DNA of 64,000 nt, taken from NCBI GenBank assembly GCA_963807225.1, contig CAWEAD010000010.1, positions 186,001 through 250,000 of the forward strand. The letters run 5' to 3'. Shown here one piece after another: positions 36,942-48,631 of the stretch. The notes beneath the pieces were generated by a model. That model saw only the letters and a program-made list of their open reading frames with translations, was not told where the DNA came from and ran no database searches. The translations under genes were made by a program, and so were the position numbers. The DNA comes from JAGVGT01 sp963807225 (GTDB taxonomy: Bacteria; Desulfobacterota; Desulfobulbia; Desulfobulbales; JAGXFP01). Within the stretch, counting starts at the first letter, position 1. Every line of letters starts with the position of its first letter.

Positions 36942-38308
36942 ATGAACAAAGTAATGAGCAGAAGTGTAATTCTGGCGGGTGCGGTACTTTTCATGGGCAC
37001 TCCGGCGATGGCAGCTGTGACCAGCGGTCTGATCGGCGATTGTGTCGATTGCCATACCATGCATAACAGCGAGCAGGGCCGCACGTTGCCATAGACGGGA
37101 ACTTCAGGCATCCGTCGGCATGCCCCGATTCAGAATTTGCTGCGCATGGACTGTATCGCCTGTCATGCCGATCCCACCCAACCGAAAACATCGTCAACAT
37201 GGGTGGCGGCAGCGCGGTTCCCCAGGTTAACCACTTAGGCGCCACCGATCTGGCCGGCGGAAACTTCCGGTATCATCAACGGCGTCGCGGACCTCGCAAT
37301 GGCCATAACGTGGTCGCTCTGGTCGCCGCCGACACTAACGGCTATGGCGGGTTCTAATACCCCTCCAGGTATGTATCATGGCGCCTCTACCCATGCCACC
37401 GCTGACCGTTTCACCATGGACGGCGGCTTCCTGGCCAACTTCACCTGCGCCGGTTCCGCCGGTTGTCACGGTATCCGTAACCAGGCCATTATCGGCTCAA
37501 CATTGAATGACAACACTACCTCAACGTGTAGCGGTAACAGTCTGCCGGTGAGGATGGCACGGACTACTATGATAAGTATCGCTGCGTCTGACCGGTATCC
37601 GGCCCTTTCCGGCGCCCATCATAACAGCTATGACGGTGTGAAGACGCCTGCCACTGACAGAACTACGGCTGATGTCGATGGACAGTACATCGCCGATAGC
37701 TATCGTTTTATCCCGGGTCTGATCGGTGCCGGCAACACTACTGCCGACAGCGACCGTTGGCAGAATGCAAGCTCCGACCAGCCACAACGAGTACTATGGT
37801 GCAGCTGGCGGCGCACAGGTTACCGGAGTTGCGGCAACTGTCATGCCGGTGATGGGACAAACCGGTTGCGAGCCATCTTTACACCGACGGCTTCCTGAAG
37901 GTGCCGAACCAGACCATTACCGGCTTCTGCGCTACCTGTCACGGCGAGTTCCATTCCGCCGGCGAACGGCTCAGGCAATGGCATCAGCGGCGCCTTCCTG
38001 CGTCATCCGGCCGATTATGTGATTCCGAACCCGGAGAGTATTCAAATTACACCGAGTACTAAATCACCGCTCCGGTTGCCCGTGCCATCTGAACGCGCTT
38101 CCTTCCGAAAATGTAGTACTCCGGGCACGGATCTGGTCATGTGTCTTTCCTGCCATATGGCTCATGCCTCCCAGTATGACGCCATGCTGCGCTTCGATTA
38201 CAGCAAGAGATGAAGGCTGGTAAGGCTGCTACCTGAAGGACTGGCTGTCTGGCATGTCACGCCACCAAGGGCATCCTGCCTGGTACTCGTTGTAATTCTG
38301 ATTGTTAG
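36942..38308 (+). pseudogene. OmcS-like heptahaem cytochrome, frame broken
   Basis: Exported multihaem cytochrome of about 455 codons. AGGAGG precedes the ATG; signal peptide SRSVILAGAVLFMGTPAMAA. The first haem context, GDCVDCHTMHNSEQG, and the sixth, CLSCHMAHASQYDAMLRF, match the first and last-but-one haem contexts of Geobacter OmcS as I remember it. Motifs in order: CVDCH, CIACH, CAGSAGCH (five residues between Cys), CGNCH, CATCH, CLSCH, CLACH. At least five single-base frame changes (first before 37092) break it, but conserved residues continue. Likely an extracellular filament cytochrome. Under the sigma-54 promoter and the riboswitch; followed by a terminator. Confidence 0.8.
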
Positions 38309-38349
38309 TTTAACCAAGTCTTAAGACCATGGCACGTAAGTAAAATTAA

Positions 38350-38391
38350 CTGCCACCCGATGCTTAGTCGCACCGGGTGGCAGTTTTTTTT
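38350..38391 (+). terminator. Strong intrinsic terminator after the OmcS-like gene
   Basis: CTGCCACCCG (38350-38359) and CGGGTGGCAG (38374-38383) form a perfect ten-base-pair stem, followed by eight T. It would make the first cytochrome the most abundant product, with read-through into the rest of the locus. Confidence 0.93.
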
Positions 38392-38414
38392 CATAAGACC
38401 CGCCGCTCGGGATA

Positions 38415-38592
38415 ATGGATCACGCTCTGACTTTACCATAATGCCTGGAGCCGCTTCGGCTACCTGAAAAAAATTGCTTTGAGCTGGCTTGCCGATAAGG
38501 TAAGTTGCCACGGGTGTATCAGTCTTGATACCGTGAATGTCAAGTGGGCCGGCCGCGGAGATTTTACTCCGATTGTCGGTTATTATAATTAA
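38415..38592 (+). pseudogene. Small protein of unknown function, one probable frameshift
   Basis: From 38431 the frame is open to a TAA at 38590-38592 and looks coding: NAWSRFGYLKKIALSWLADK, then VSCHGCISLDTVN and GDFTPIVGYYN. The only nearby start, ATG at 38415, is in another frame and would join by one base change near 38428. The product would have about 59 residues. The CHGC pair could bind metal or haem. I know no family. It lies between the terminator and the beta-barrel gene. Confidence 0.4.
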
Positions 38593-38644
38593 CGAATTGG
38601 CGGGTCTGGAAGAAGCCGATGGGGAGTTTGCTGTTTAATTCATC

Positions 38645-40918
38645 ATGCGGCGATCAGTTCATTGGCAGGTGGCGGGCATTTTCTTGGCTGGAATAAGAGG
38701 AAGTTCAGACTCGACTGAACGGCGTCGATCGATTTCCTTTTCGGTTTCCCGCCTAATATTGGCGCTGCTTCCGATCCTGCTGCAGGCCGGTTTCACCGCC
38801 CAGGCTTTCGCATTGGACCTCAATCCACCTTCCGCGGTCTGCACTTCAATGCCAATTGGGATTATCGGCAAACGGGAGGCGAGGGTCGCGACACCTCCAC
38901 CAATTCCAACAGCGCTATAACCTGGTTGGCGTGGTTGGTCAGCGACTGAGCTATCAACCTACCCGCGCTTTTTCGGCCTCGGCCGGGGTGAGTTATACAG
39001 AATCCCAAGATAGCGCGGACAATGGAATTTCCGATCTCCAGTCATTGTCTCCTCTCGCTCAGGTTTCTGTGCTTAACGATATTTTCGCTGCCCGGCTTTC
39101 AGGTTACGTCACCAGCAGCAAAATCAAATCGCCTTCCGGGTCGTCAGGGAAAACTCCAGCAAGTCTTGGGATGCGAGCCTGGGCAGCAGATGGAATCTTC
39201 CCCTGATTCCCTCGCTACGTTTCCATGCCAGTGAAACGGTCGAATCGAATGTCGGGATTATCAGCACCAGCGACCAAACCCCCCATCCCCAGAAGAGCAA
39301 CTCCATGACCCTGGATTGGAATTTGATCCTGGCTAAATTCAACTATACTATACATCCACAAACTTTCTCCGATTTTTCCGATAATCTGAATAAACTCAAA
39401 TCTCATTTCGCCAAATTTAATACCGGCGGGAGCTTCTGGCATAATCGACTCGGTTTCAGCTTGGCCCAGCAATATCAGCGAATCAGCCAGGATATTCACC
39501 CTTCAAAATGGGCGGACGAGGGAGGTCATTTATTTTACCCTCTGGAGGGTCTGACCGAGGCATTGTTGACCGACCCATCCGCCGTGCCGGATCCTTTTAC
39601 ATCCCCTGGGTTGGTGGACGTAGTTCTGGGCGGCTACGATAGTTTAATGGACGGCGACTTCGAAAACGTTGCGTTGAGTGTCGATCCCGATCAGCGCGTG
39701 GCTTTAGGTTTCAAGTTCGAAGTTGCCGAGAAGATCAACCTCGTGCGGCTCTCGGTTTTGACGCAGTTGACCGCGGAGCAGGCGGCGAATTTGCAATGGA
39801 GCCTCTACGTCAGAGATCCGTCCGGCAACGGTTGGGATTTATCGGACGTTGCGGCGATCTCGTCCAACTATGACACAATAGAGAGACGCTTTTCCCTGGC
39901 GATTTCCAGTAGCGAATCGGAAATCATGGTGGTGGCCATCAATAATACCGGTGTCCAACTGGAATTTACCGAGATCGAGTCTTTCGGTCAGCATACCGTA
40001 GTAATAAGATATTCGGCAGCACCAGCACCTATAGAAAAAGCAGCGTTGGCGTGGGAATGAAAATTAGCTAAGAACTTGAGAGCCAACGCCGGCCTTTCCA
40101 TGGAACATCCCGAAAGGGAGTCCGCCGGCGTAGCTACCTCTCAGGTCGATCACCGGACCTCCAGCGCCAGTCTTCGCTGGAACCCGATACCATCGTTTAC
40201 GCCGTCAGTGAATTTCAGCGAAAGCAGGACCATGAAGGAAGGGAAGAAGATTGGAATAAGCCGCTACCTATGCGCTGACCTTGGCGACCATCCCCATGCC
40301 TTCGACCAATGTCGCTTTCGGCGCCAGCCGAAAGCGAATACTATAGAGGCGCACGGAAAACCTCCGACAATAACAGGTACAACCTGAATACCGCTGCCAG
40401 GATATATCCGGATTTGACCACCTCCCTGGCTTTTTCTACTGATGAGCGTCGGGTGTTCGACGACGCGGGGTGGGTTATCGGCAAAACCACTTCGTTCGCG
40501 GCGACATGAATCTTGTTGCAAGAGCTCAGGAAATATGTGACAGCAAGTCTCAGGGGGAGCTACAATAAGGGAAATAGCCTTGATACCTCGGGCACGTCCG
40601 AATCTGCCGCGGCAACGATCGGACTTGCAATACCGCCCCTCTGCCTTACTGGTGTTGCGCGGGTCGTACACCACCAGTATTATAGGCGAGTTTACCGATA
40701 GTTATAATCTCCTCCTTAACTTGGTGCTGTTTCAAGCTACAAAGGCCCGTTTGGGCATGACCGCCTCGCATAGAGAGTCCACAAAGACAAGTGATATTGT
40801 TTCGCTGAACGGAGGCTGGGATATAAGCAAAAACCTTTTGATTCTTGGCCAGAGGCAACTGTATATACTCGGATTTGTTCAGTTATTCTTCGATGGCACT
40901 TTGAAGCTGAGGTTTTGA
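38645..40918 (+). pseudogene. Outer-membrane beta-barrel protein, frame broken
   Basis: About 757 codons spread over at least six frames. After a hydrophobic signal (LILALLPILLQAGFTAQAFA) the protein is a long series of amphipathic strands: RLSYQPTRAFSASAGVSYTE, LGFSLAQQYQRISQDIH, ASLRGSYNKGNSL and LVLRGSYTTSIIGEF. This is the alternating pattern of a large transmembrane barrel. No plug or POTRA domain is seen. In this context it resembles the porin of porin-cytochrome conduits (MtrB/OmbB role) by position and size only; no sequence motif proves that. The ATG at 38645 gives an unusually long N terminus, so the true start is uncertain. Confidence 0.65.
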
Positions 40919-40996
40919 GCTGCGCGATAATGGCTTGCAACATGAAGGTAACGATGTTATTTATTCATCGATTATTTAAAAAAAACCGGACTGACA

Positions 40997-41556
40997 ATGC
41001 TTAATAAGATTATTGGCATAATCCTGTCGGGCTTGCTGCTTTTTCTGCCGGGTTGCGGAACTAGCAGTATGATCAAGGCTTATGTGCGCCAGAATGTCAG
41101 CCTGGTGCATATCCAGCAGGTTGCCGTGCTTCCTTTCTCCGGGGGTGGCGCAGCGCACCGCATTCGCGAATTCACCATGACCCAGCTGTTATCCTCCGGT
41201 ACTTTCGATGTGGTGGACAAGGGACTGGTGGACAGCGTTCTCGCGCAAGAGGCTATCGGGGCCGGAGACGCCCTTGGATGCCAGTACAATGCGGCGCCTG
41301 GGGCAACTTCTCCATGTCCAGGCCTTTATTCTGGGTTCGGTGGAACAGACCACCACTAACCCGTGGGAATGCGGCTTTTGCCGAAATAACCATGACTCTG
41401 CGCCTGATCGACAGCGAAACCGGAACGCTCCTCTGGCAGGCCAGCGGAAGGGGGAGCGGTTTCTCTATGGCGGATCGTCTTTTCGGCATGGCGCCGAAGG
41501 ATTCCTTCGAAGTGACGATGGGGTTGCTGGAAGATCTGTTTAAGACCATCCGTTAA
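40997..41556 (+). pseudogene. CsgG-like lipoprotein 1, frame broken
   Basis: About 186 codons. Lipoprotein signal LSGLLLFLPGCGTS (acylated Cys near residue 20). The body, HIQQVAVLPFSGGGAAHRIREF, then LLSSGTFDVVDKGLVDSVL, RRLGQLLHVQAFILGSVEQ and EITMTLRLIDSETGTLLWQA, follows the pattern of CsgG and related outer-membrane secretion lipoproteins. Two frame changes, near 41275 and 41350. Family members form an oligomeric export channel for curli; here the exported substrate may be the filament cytochrome. First of three such genes in a row. Confidence 0.72.
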
Positions 41557-41573
41557 GTGGACATCAACGGAGG

Positions 41574-43096
41574 ATGGTTAAGAGGTGGAAGGTGAGGGTG
41601 CGGCACGGAATTGTAATATCTGACCCTCGCCCTGATTGGTATTTTGCTGTCGGGGGTCGTCGCGGCCGGTTCTCCGGTGGCGGTTTTCCCTTTGCAGGAG
41701 TTAGGACGAAGGGCGTAACGATGCCAACCTCATCTTTACCCGTGCTCTTGCCGATCGCTTAACGGAAAGCGGCAACGAAATCATAGACCTTAATGCGGTA
41801 ATCGCCTTCATGGCCAACAACCGCATCCGTTCAGTCGGCCATTTGCAAACCTATAATATCTCCCGGGTCAGGACCGATCTGGGGGTTCCCTTCGTGCTGC
41901 TCGGCACGGTCACGCAGCGAAAGGAACGCCCGGAACCCTCCATGGGCCTTACCCTCCAACTGATACGTACCATTGATGCCCGCATTGTCTGGAACTTTGT
42001 CAGCAGCATGAGTACGGGCGAAGAGCGACGGGTCCTGGGGATTGGCGAACCACGATCAACTGAAGAACTGCAGCCACTGTTGCTGGATGAAGTTCTCGCG
42101 CAGTGGCCTTGGAAGATGATTAAAGAAGAGCAGCCTTCCAGCTCCATGAATATCGACACCGCGGTGCTGGAACCGGAGTATCTTAAACCCGGTGACGAGG
42201 TCCACAGCACGGTGCGGCTTCGTAATCTCTGGCGCACCGGTCAGGAGCCACGGGTTTTTTTCAAGGTGGACGATCAACTCTATCCGGCGACTGTTTCCGC
42301 CGACGGCGGCACCTATAAAGGCTCCTGGGTCGTGGGTAAAAAGGACGGCCGTTTCACGGTGTATCTGCTCTTCTCCTGGCCGCGTTACGGTCGAACCGAA
42401 ACGAAACTGCTGGGAAATTATGTGATTGACGGTTCATCGCCTCTTTTCAAACTTGAACTGAGCGGCGTGAAAATCATCAACGGCATTCCGATCTTTAACA
42501 AAGATCTGGTGATCTTGCCCAAAATGCTGGTTCGCAAAGCCATGTCTCGCTGGCGTTTGGCTTTTTACTATGGAAACGGCAATCTGTTCGGGGACATGAC
42601 CGGAACGGGGAATCTGCCGGAAAGCTTCATCTGGTCGGCGAAGGATAAACACGGAAGTATCGAGAACGGGACTTACGAAGTGGTGGTCGAGGCTTGGGAT
42701 CAGGCCGGCAATCCGGGCAAGGCCAGCCGGCAGGTGATGCTGAACCGGAGCTTGCCGAGTGTGGGGGTGAGCGCGGCCATGAATGGCAAGGAGATGGTTG
42801 TGAACCTGGAGCCTCGTGGCAAGGTGCCACTGGCTTTCTGGCAGATGCAGATGTGGACCAAGCAGGGAAATCTTGTCTCGAATAGCGAAGGAAAGGAATT
42901 GCCGGTTAAAATTGGGGTTGAACTGCCCAATCCCGATCAAGCCCATGATATCCAGGGACTTTTGATCATGCAGGACATATTTGGTAATCAGACCCGGCGT
43001 GATCTCAAAGGTTTGCTGCCCCGGCTAGGGGAAAAGGCCGAGGCGAAGAAGGAAGAACCAAAGGGCGTTTCCGAGAGTTGGGTAGACGAGTTTTAA
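41574..43096 (+). pseudogene. CsgG-like protein 2 with C-terminal extension, frame broken near the start
   Basis: About 507 codons. An N-terminal signal (LTLALIGILLSGVVAAG) appears only after a frame change near 41625. A GTG at 41598 with AAGGTGAGG upstream is a better start than the ATG at 41574, whose GGAGG is too close. The first third is CsgG-like (SPVAVFPLQELG, TRALADRLTESGNEIIDLN, VPFVLLGTVTQRK, ARIVWNFVS). From 41810 to the end the frame is intact: a proline-rich hinge, then two or three beta domains (YPATVSADGGTYKGSWVVGKKD, GTYEVVVEAWDQAGNPGK) like FlgD/Ig folds. End: SESWVDEF. Function inferred only from neighbours. Confidence 0.65.
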
Positions 43097-43099
43097 ATT

Positions 43100-43749
43100 T
43101 TGACAGACGATAAATCGATTGGCGGGAAATTATTGTTATCCATTTTGAAAAATATTCGTTATTTTGCCCTCGTTTTGTTCGGCCTCATCTGCGCCGGTTG
43201 CGGAACCTTTCTGCCATGGAGCGAGACTTATCCTCTCAACCGGCAGATGGCCCCTTTCCCACCCGAGCCAGTGTGCCGGGTGGCAGTACTGCCGTTTTTG
43301 AGCGACTCCGATTACCCTTTGGCGGACGCTATCGTTACCAAGGTCTTTACGACCCAGTTTCAGAAATCGGGGAATTTCCTGGCAATACAGGAGGGAGATA
43401 TACTCAAGGTATACCAGCAGCTGCATATTCTGCCCGGGATGATCATTACCCTGGATCAGCTGCAGATAATCGCCGACCGGGTCGGCGCCCGATATCTGAT
43501 TACCGGGATTGTTCTGGAGATGCGGGAAGATCGTGGCTTGAATGGAACGGTCAATCCGGAGTTGACCCTGGAAATTCAGATTCGTGACGGCCGCAGCGGC
43601 CAAACCTTGTGGACGGCCTTCCATCGAAGGCAGGGTAGTTATTATACGAAAGCCATGCACTTCGGCGCAATACACACGGTCACCGGCCTTAGCCAGCGGA
43701 TGGCCGTAGAAATTATTAACCTCTGGTTTAAAAAAGGACTTACCCAATG
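43100..43749 (+). pseudogene. CsgG-like lipoprotein 3
   Basis: About 216 residues: lipoprotein signal (YFALVLFGLICAGCGTF), then CRVAVLPFLSDSDYPLADAI, LAIQEGDILKVYQQLHILPG, VGARYLITGIVLEMRED and LEIQIRDGRSGQTLWTAFHR. This is the CsgG/GNA1162-like pattern of the two genes before it. The start seems to be TTG, with no clear site. As given, the frame runs on into the next protein after LWFKKGLTQ near 43747, where an ATG in another frame overlaps. I take the fusion as a frameshift artefact; a real fusion is possible but would place a signal peptide in mid-protein. Confidence 0.65.
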
Positions 43750-45390
43750 CGACGATTATCACACGATCCTGATTTTGCTGGCTTGTCTGGCTATTCGGCC
43801 CGTGGCGCCGGCCAGCGCCTGGTTATTTAATGACAACAACTTGGTTTCCATCGATGGGGTTAATTACACCACGGACGATTTCAAACATTGGTGGAAGTAT
43901 TGGAACGACAATGGTAGCCCCCTGCCCGCAACTGTTGATCCTTATATCGATTTTTTGTTGCTCACCCGGGAAGCGTCGCGGATGGCTTTGGACGACACAC
44001 CTGAGTTTAAGCGCCAGACCAGAATTTTTCTACAATCGCGTGCCTTGATGATGCTCAAAAACGATGCGGTCAACAGTCAGATCAAGGTGACCGAGGATGA
44101 GATCAAGGCGCGTTACGACGAACAATTTCAGCCCCTATGGTTAGTGCAGCGTCTGGAATTCAAGGACGAGGATAAGGCCATGGCCGCCTGGCAGGAATTG
44201 TCTGATAGGTACGCTGACCGTGACCGAACTTATCGGGCTACCCGAGGATAAAGGTGGTCCCGCATCCAAAAATGAGAGCTGGGTCCGGCCAGGCCAAATC
44301 GAACAGGGATGGAAAGACATCTTCCAGGAAAATTACGGTTGGTGAAATAGTCGACCCCAACAGAACATGGAAAGGGTTCGGTTCTATTCCTCCTTAAAGA
44401 ACAAAATGCCGGAAACGATCAGGATATGGCCACGCTGCACGATAGTATCCAAAAGGATCTCTCGGAAGGAGCAGGAAGGTGCCTTGACCCAGAAATTGCT
44501 TTTCCAATTACGCGACAAGTACCAGGTGAAAGTCGATGAAGATCGTCTCGCCGCCCTGAACTTAGCCGATTACGCAAGTGGGAACTTCAGCGATGCCGCC
44601 ACAGTTATCTATACCAACCGGCAGAATGTGTCGGAGAAGGAATTCATGGCAGTTATCGGTCGGCTTATGAGCTTCCCGACCGACTTTGATGCATGCTCTC
44701 ACCTGATAAAGAGAAGGCTGCAAAGCTGAAGCAAAGTACCGTCAATGATATCATCGCGCAGAGCGTGACAAACTGGGAATGCCTGGACCGACACTACGAA
44801 GACAAGGCGCCTTTTAAGTGGGAGTACGAATTCAATTATCAACGACCGGTTGTATCTGGCATTTGGGGCAACGTCTTCTTCCTCCCGGAGATCAAGGTCA
44901 CCGAGGAAGAAATTCAGCAGCATTACCAAGATAACATGGAGCGTTACACCCAGCCGACCGTGGTGAAGTTTTATATCGTCGACGAAACCCAGGGGCCGAT
45001 CGACAAGATCTGGGCCGATGTCGCGGTTGGAAAGAATTTTGTGGATGAGGTTAAGAAGCAGTTCGGTATTCACGTCAAACGTCCATGAGACTCCCATCAA
45101 TCACCTTGATCCCGAAGTTAGGGCAGTGGTCGAAAAGCTGGCCGAAGGCGAGACCAGCAAGATCTTCAAGGCTCAGGGAATCAAAGTGTTGGTCCATTTG
45201 GTTCGATCGAACTCCGGAAAGTCCCTTGCCCTTGGAGAGAGTCAAGGAATCCATCAGTTCCGAACTGTGGCGTGAAAAGATTGACCAAGTGCGCAACGCC
45301 TATCTGGATAAACTCAAGTCCCGTTCGAAGATAGAAGTTCGGGAACGGCAGTGGAAAACAATTCGGAAAGAGCTTGGAGGAGCATCGTGA
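43747..45390 (+). pseudogene. SurA/PpiC-like peptidyl-prolyl isomerase or chaperone, frame broken
   Basis: About 548 codons with at least five frame changes. The signal peptide (HTILILLACLAIRPVAPASA) is in the frame of the previous open frame. The N-terminal part (IDFLLLTREASRMALDD, FLQSRALMMLKNDAV, KVTEDEIKARYDEQF) is the helical SurA_N pattern. A second copy of VTEEEIQQHYQDNMERYTQP and a possible parvulin-like segment follow, ending REKIDQVRNAYLDKLKSRSKIEV. It would assist folding of the barrel or of exported cytochromes. Its stop overlaps the 26-haem gene (GTGA). Confidence 0.65.
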
Positions 45391-47354
45391 ATCTTAGATC
45401 AATACGAACCCTGGCTAAATTCAGCCTGATCGGTTTGGCGTTTCTGGCATTGCTGACCAGTTGCGCCACTACCGAACACAAGCCGGAGCAGCGGCGCACT
45501 TGCGCCGAATGTCATCCCGGATAAGGTCGCCAAGTTGCAGACCGGGATTGTGCATCAGCCGGTCAAGGAGAAAAACTGCGAAGCTTGTCATCTACCCCAC
45601 GGTCTGGTGCCAAAAGTTCTTTTGCGCCAGAAGGTGCCGAATGTTTGCATGCCTTGCCATCCGAAGTTCAGCAAGCGCCGGCCGGTAAGAAGTCGGTACA
45701 TGAACCGGTGGCGAAAGGTAAATGCGATGCTTGTCATGAACCGCATAATTCCGAGTATCCCAAGCTTCTCAAGGTTCCGGCGGAAAAACTCTGCTTCAAT
45801 TGCCACGATCCGGAGCCATTTACCAGAGCCAAGGTTCATGCTCCGGTGCAGGAGGGTTGCGGGACCTGTCATGACCCGCACATGGGTGACCAGGCGGCGC
45901 TTGCTGGACTAACCAGCACCGAGCTTTGTGTTTCTTGTCACGAGACCGGAGACGCCAAATTCCTTACGGCACATTATGATTATCCCGTTAAAAACAGGTG
46001 TATCGATTGCCACGCTCAGCATAGTTCCAGCGATCCGGGACTTGCTCCGGGAAGTGGTTCATCCTCCGATGCGGAGCGGCGAATGCAATGAGTGCCACCA
46101 GGTGACTGGTGACGAAATAGGTGTGAAGACTGTCGAAGGCGGACTTTGCATATCCTGCCATGATCAGGTTCCTGGCTGCGGCGCAACATATGCCGGTCAA
46201 GGAGGGCGACTGCCAGGAGTGCCATGCCGTGCATGCCAGCGAGTATGCCGGGATGCTGGCCGATAAACCGACCAAAATCTGCCTGAAATGTCATGAACAG
46301 GGGAAAGGAACGGGCGAAATCAGAAGTGTTCATGAACCTGCCGGTAAAGGTGAATGCTTGGCTTGCCATAATGGTCATGCGTCGCCGAACCGGTCCTTGC
46401 TCAAGAGCGATGCCCCGGAGCTTTGTTACTCATGTCATGACCGGAAGGTTTATTCCGATACCTTGAATTCACATGTTCCGGCCAAGGAAGGGCTATGTCT
46501 CGATTGCCATGACCTCGCATCAGTCCGAAAATACCGAAATTGTTGAAGAAAACTGAGTCGAAGCTCTGTTTCTCCTGCCATCGGCAGACCTGGGTGGAAA
46601 GCGGCCTTTTCAGTCAACACCAACCCTTTGCCCGCGGCGAATGCTCGAGTTGCCACGCACCCCATGGCGGAGATAAGACCGGTTTGTTGAAGACCTCGAC
46701 GGACCAGGGCGAGCTGTGTTTAACCTGTCACGATAATCTGGTCGGTAAAAAGTTGGAAAAGACCGCCCATCCACCTTTTGCCGAAGGCGATTGTCTCGCC
46801 TGTCACGGAGCGCATGGAACGGACCAGGAAAATTTAATCTTAGGAAAGCCGGGGGAGGTATGTCTTAACTGCCATTCGGAGATCGAAACCGAGGTGAAGA
46901 AATATAAGATTCAGCATGAGCCGGTTGCTAAAAGGCAGTGCGTTGTCTGCCATAGCGGTCATGGCTCACCCCATCCCGGCAATCTGAAACAGGGCCAGCC
47001 CGCCCTTTGTCTGGGCTGTCACGGCGAGGTGGCCCAAGTATTGGCGAGACGGCGCGATGCATCCGCCGGCCGCGGAAAATTGCACCACCTGCCATAGTGC
47101 CCATGGCTCGAACAACGCAGCCCTGACCATCACGACTCGTCGGGCAACTCTGCGCCAAGTGCCATGACCAGCGACCGGGCAGTTTTACCGAAGCCCATCA
47201 AGGGATCAAGCCGGGACCGGAATCGTGCGTCTCCTGCCACGATCCCCATGGCGGACCGGAGAAAAATCTGCTTTATCCTGTTAGCCATTCTCCATTTACC
47301 GATGCCAGATCATCCGGCGATTGTACCCCTTGTCATGAAGGGAGGGACAAATAA
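45387..47354 (+). pseudogene. 26-haem lipoprotein cytochrome with doubled CXXCH repeats, frame broken
   Basis: About 655 codons. GTG start overlapping the previous stop, with GGAGG upstream. Lipobox LLTSC near residue 31. I count 26 CXXCH motifs, from CAECH at 45499 to CTPCH at 47319, spaced about 63-93 bases apart. Most follow the doubled-CXXCH layout: one haem in a GEC.ACH..H setting, the next in an ELC.SCH setting. Frame changes occur between roughly 45520 and 47150, but nearly every expected motif is intact in one frame or another. Lipid-anchored at the outer membrane, it would be a long haem wire. Stop and next start overlap (TAATG). Confidence 0.82.
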
Positions 47355-48587
47355 TGCTGCTGCTACGTATTTTACGACCCATGACGATTGTAATGACCTT
47401 GACTGCAATCTTCTGCCTTCTTCAGACGGAACAGGCCGGAGCCAAAGTAACCGTGGACTGCTTCTCCTGCCATGATCGCGAAGCCTTTCAGAAGAAGGTG
47501 AAACATGAGCCCGTTGCCTCAGGGGAATGTCTCTCCTGCCACAGCCCCCATGTCGCCAGATACAAAGGCATGCTACAGAAAAAAGTGAAGGATTTGTGCT
47601 ACTCCTGCCACACCGAGCGAGCCGAGCAACAGAGCCAGGGTTTCGTGCATAAGCCGGTTGAACAGGGGGAGTGTCTGGGTTGTCACAATCCCCATGCCTC
47701 CGATCAGGCCGCGCTACTCAAGGATCGTCCCGGGGAAATTTGCTTCACCTGTCATACTGAGATTGCCCAAAAAATTCAAGAATACCCACCCTCCCTATGC
47801 CAAGGGGCAATGTGCCTCCTGCCATCGGCCGCATCAATCTTCCTATGCCAATCTTCTGGTCAAGGGAGCCCGAGGCGCTTTGTCTGGGGTGCCACCCGCG
47901 GAGTCGGTGCGGCAGAAGCACCCCAATTTCCCTGCCGAACCGGGCAATTGCGGTTCCTGTCATAATCCACATGGCAGCAACCGTCCGGCATTGATTCGGG
48001 ATGTCCTGCATCCGCCATATGCCGAGGGTTGCGACAATTGCCATGCCGGCAAAGGAACCCCGGTCCCGATCGATACCTGTCTCGAATGTCATCCCGAGAT
48101 CAGCGAAGCAGATGGCTTCATCCCACAATCATCTGGTCCGTTACAAAGATAACGGCTGCATGGCCTGCCATTCCCCGCACGCCGGTAATGATCGGCGATT
48201 GCTCAAGGGAAGGAGCGGCACGTCTGCGGCCAATGCCACGAAGAGACTTTCAAGCGGCACGACGAGGCAAAATTCAGCCACCAGTGGACCGATGCCTGCA
48301 ATAACTGCCATGCACCCCATGGCTCCAACCATCCGGCCATGGCCAAGGCGCCTATCAACGACGTCTGCAGCGAATGCCATGGACAACACGGGGTGTTCAC
48401 CCATCCCATCGGCGAAAAAGTCTTTGACCCGCGAACCGGCCAGATGATGACCTGCATCAGCTGTCATGCACTCAAGGGCTCGGATTACCAATATTTTACA
48501 CGGTTGAACGGCAAAAAGGCGTTGTGTGTCCAGTGCCACTGCCACTTACTAGGAGGAGGGCGAATGTTGAGGATGCGGAGTAAGTAA
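47354..48587 (+). pseudogene. 16-haem cytochrome with doubled CXXCH repeats, frame broken
   Basis: About 411 codons. Signal peptide TIVMTLTAIFCLLQTEQAGA with no lipobox, so a soluble periplasmic or secreted protein. Sixteen CXXCH motifs from CFSCH at 47460 to CVQCH at 48526, with the same alternating GEC..CH / LC..CH layout as the previous gene. At least three frame changes (near 47790, 48120 and 48220). The last motif reads CVQCHCH, giving an extra His. The end is uncertain: an ATG with AGGAGGAGG at 48564 may belong to the next gene. Confidence 0.8.
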
Positions 48588-48631
48588 AGGAAATGGCGAT
48601 GCAAAGAATTCGGAAAACAGGGGATAGTGGC

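Noticed and set aside
43100..44251. Natural fusion of a CsgG-like lipoprotein with a SurA-like protein
   Set aside because: The fused product would have a signal peptide in the middle, and an ATG for the second protein overlaps the junction in another frame; a frameshift explains it better.
45387..48587. CRISPR array, suggested by regular repeat spacing
   Set aside because: The periodicity is in codons for CXXCH haem motifs; the DNA between is not a constant repeat with unique spacers.
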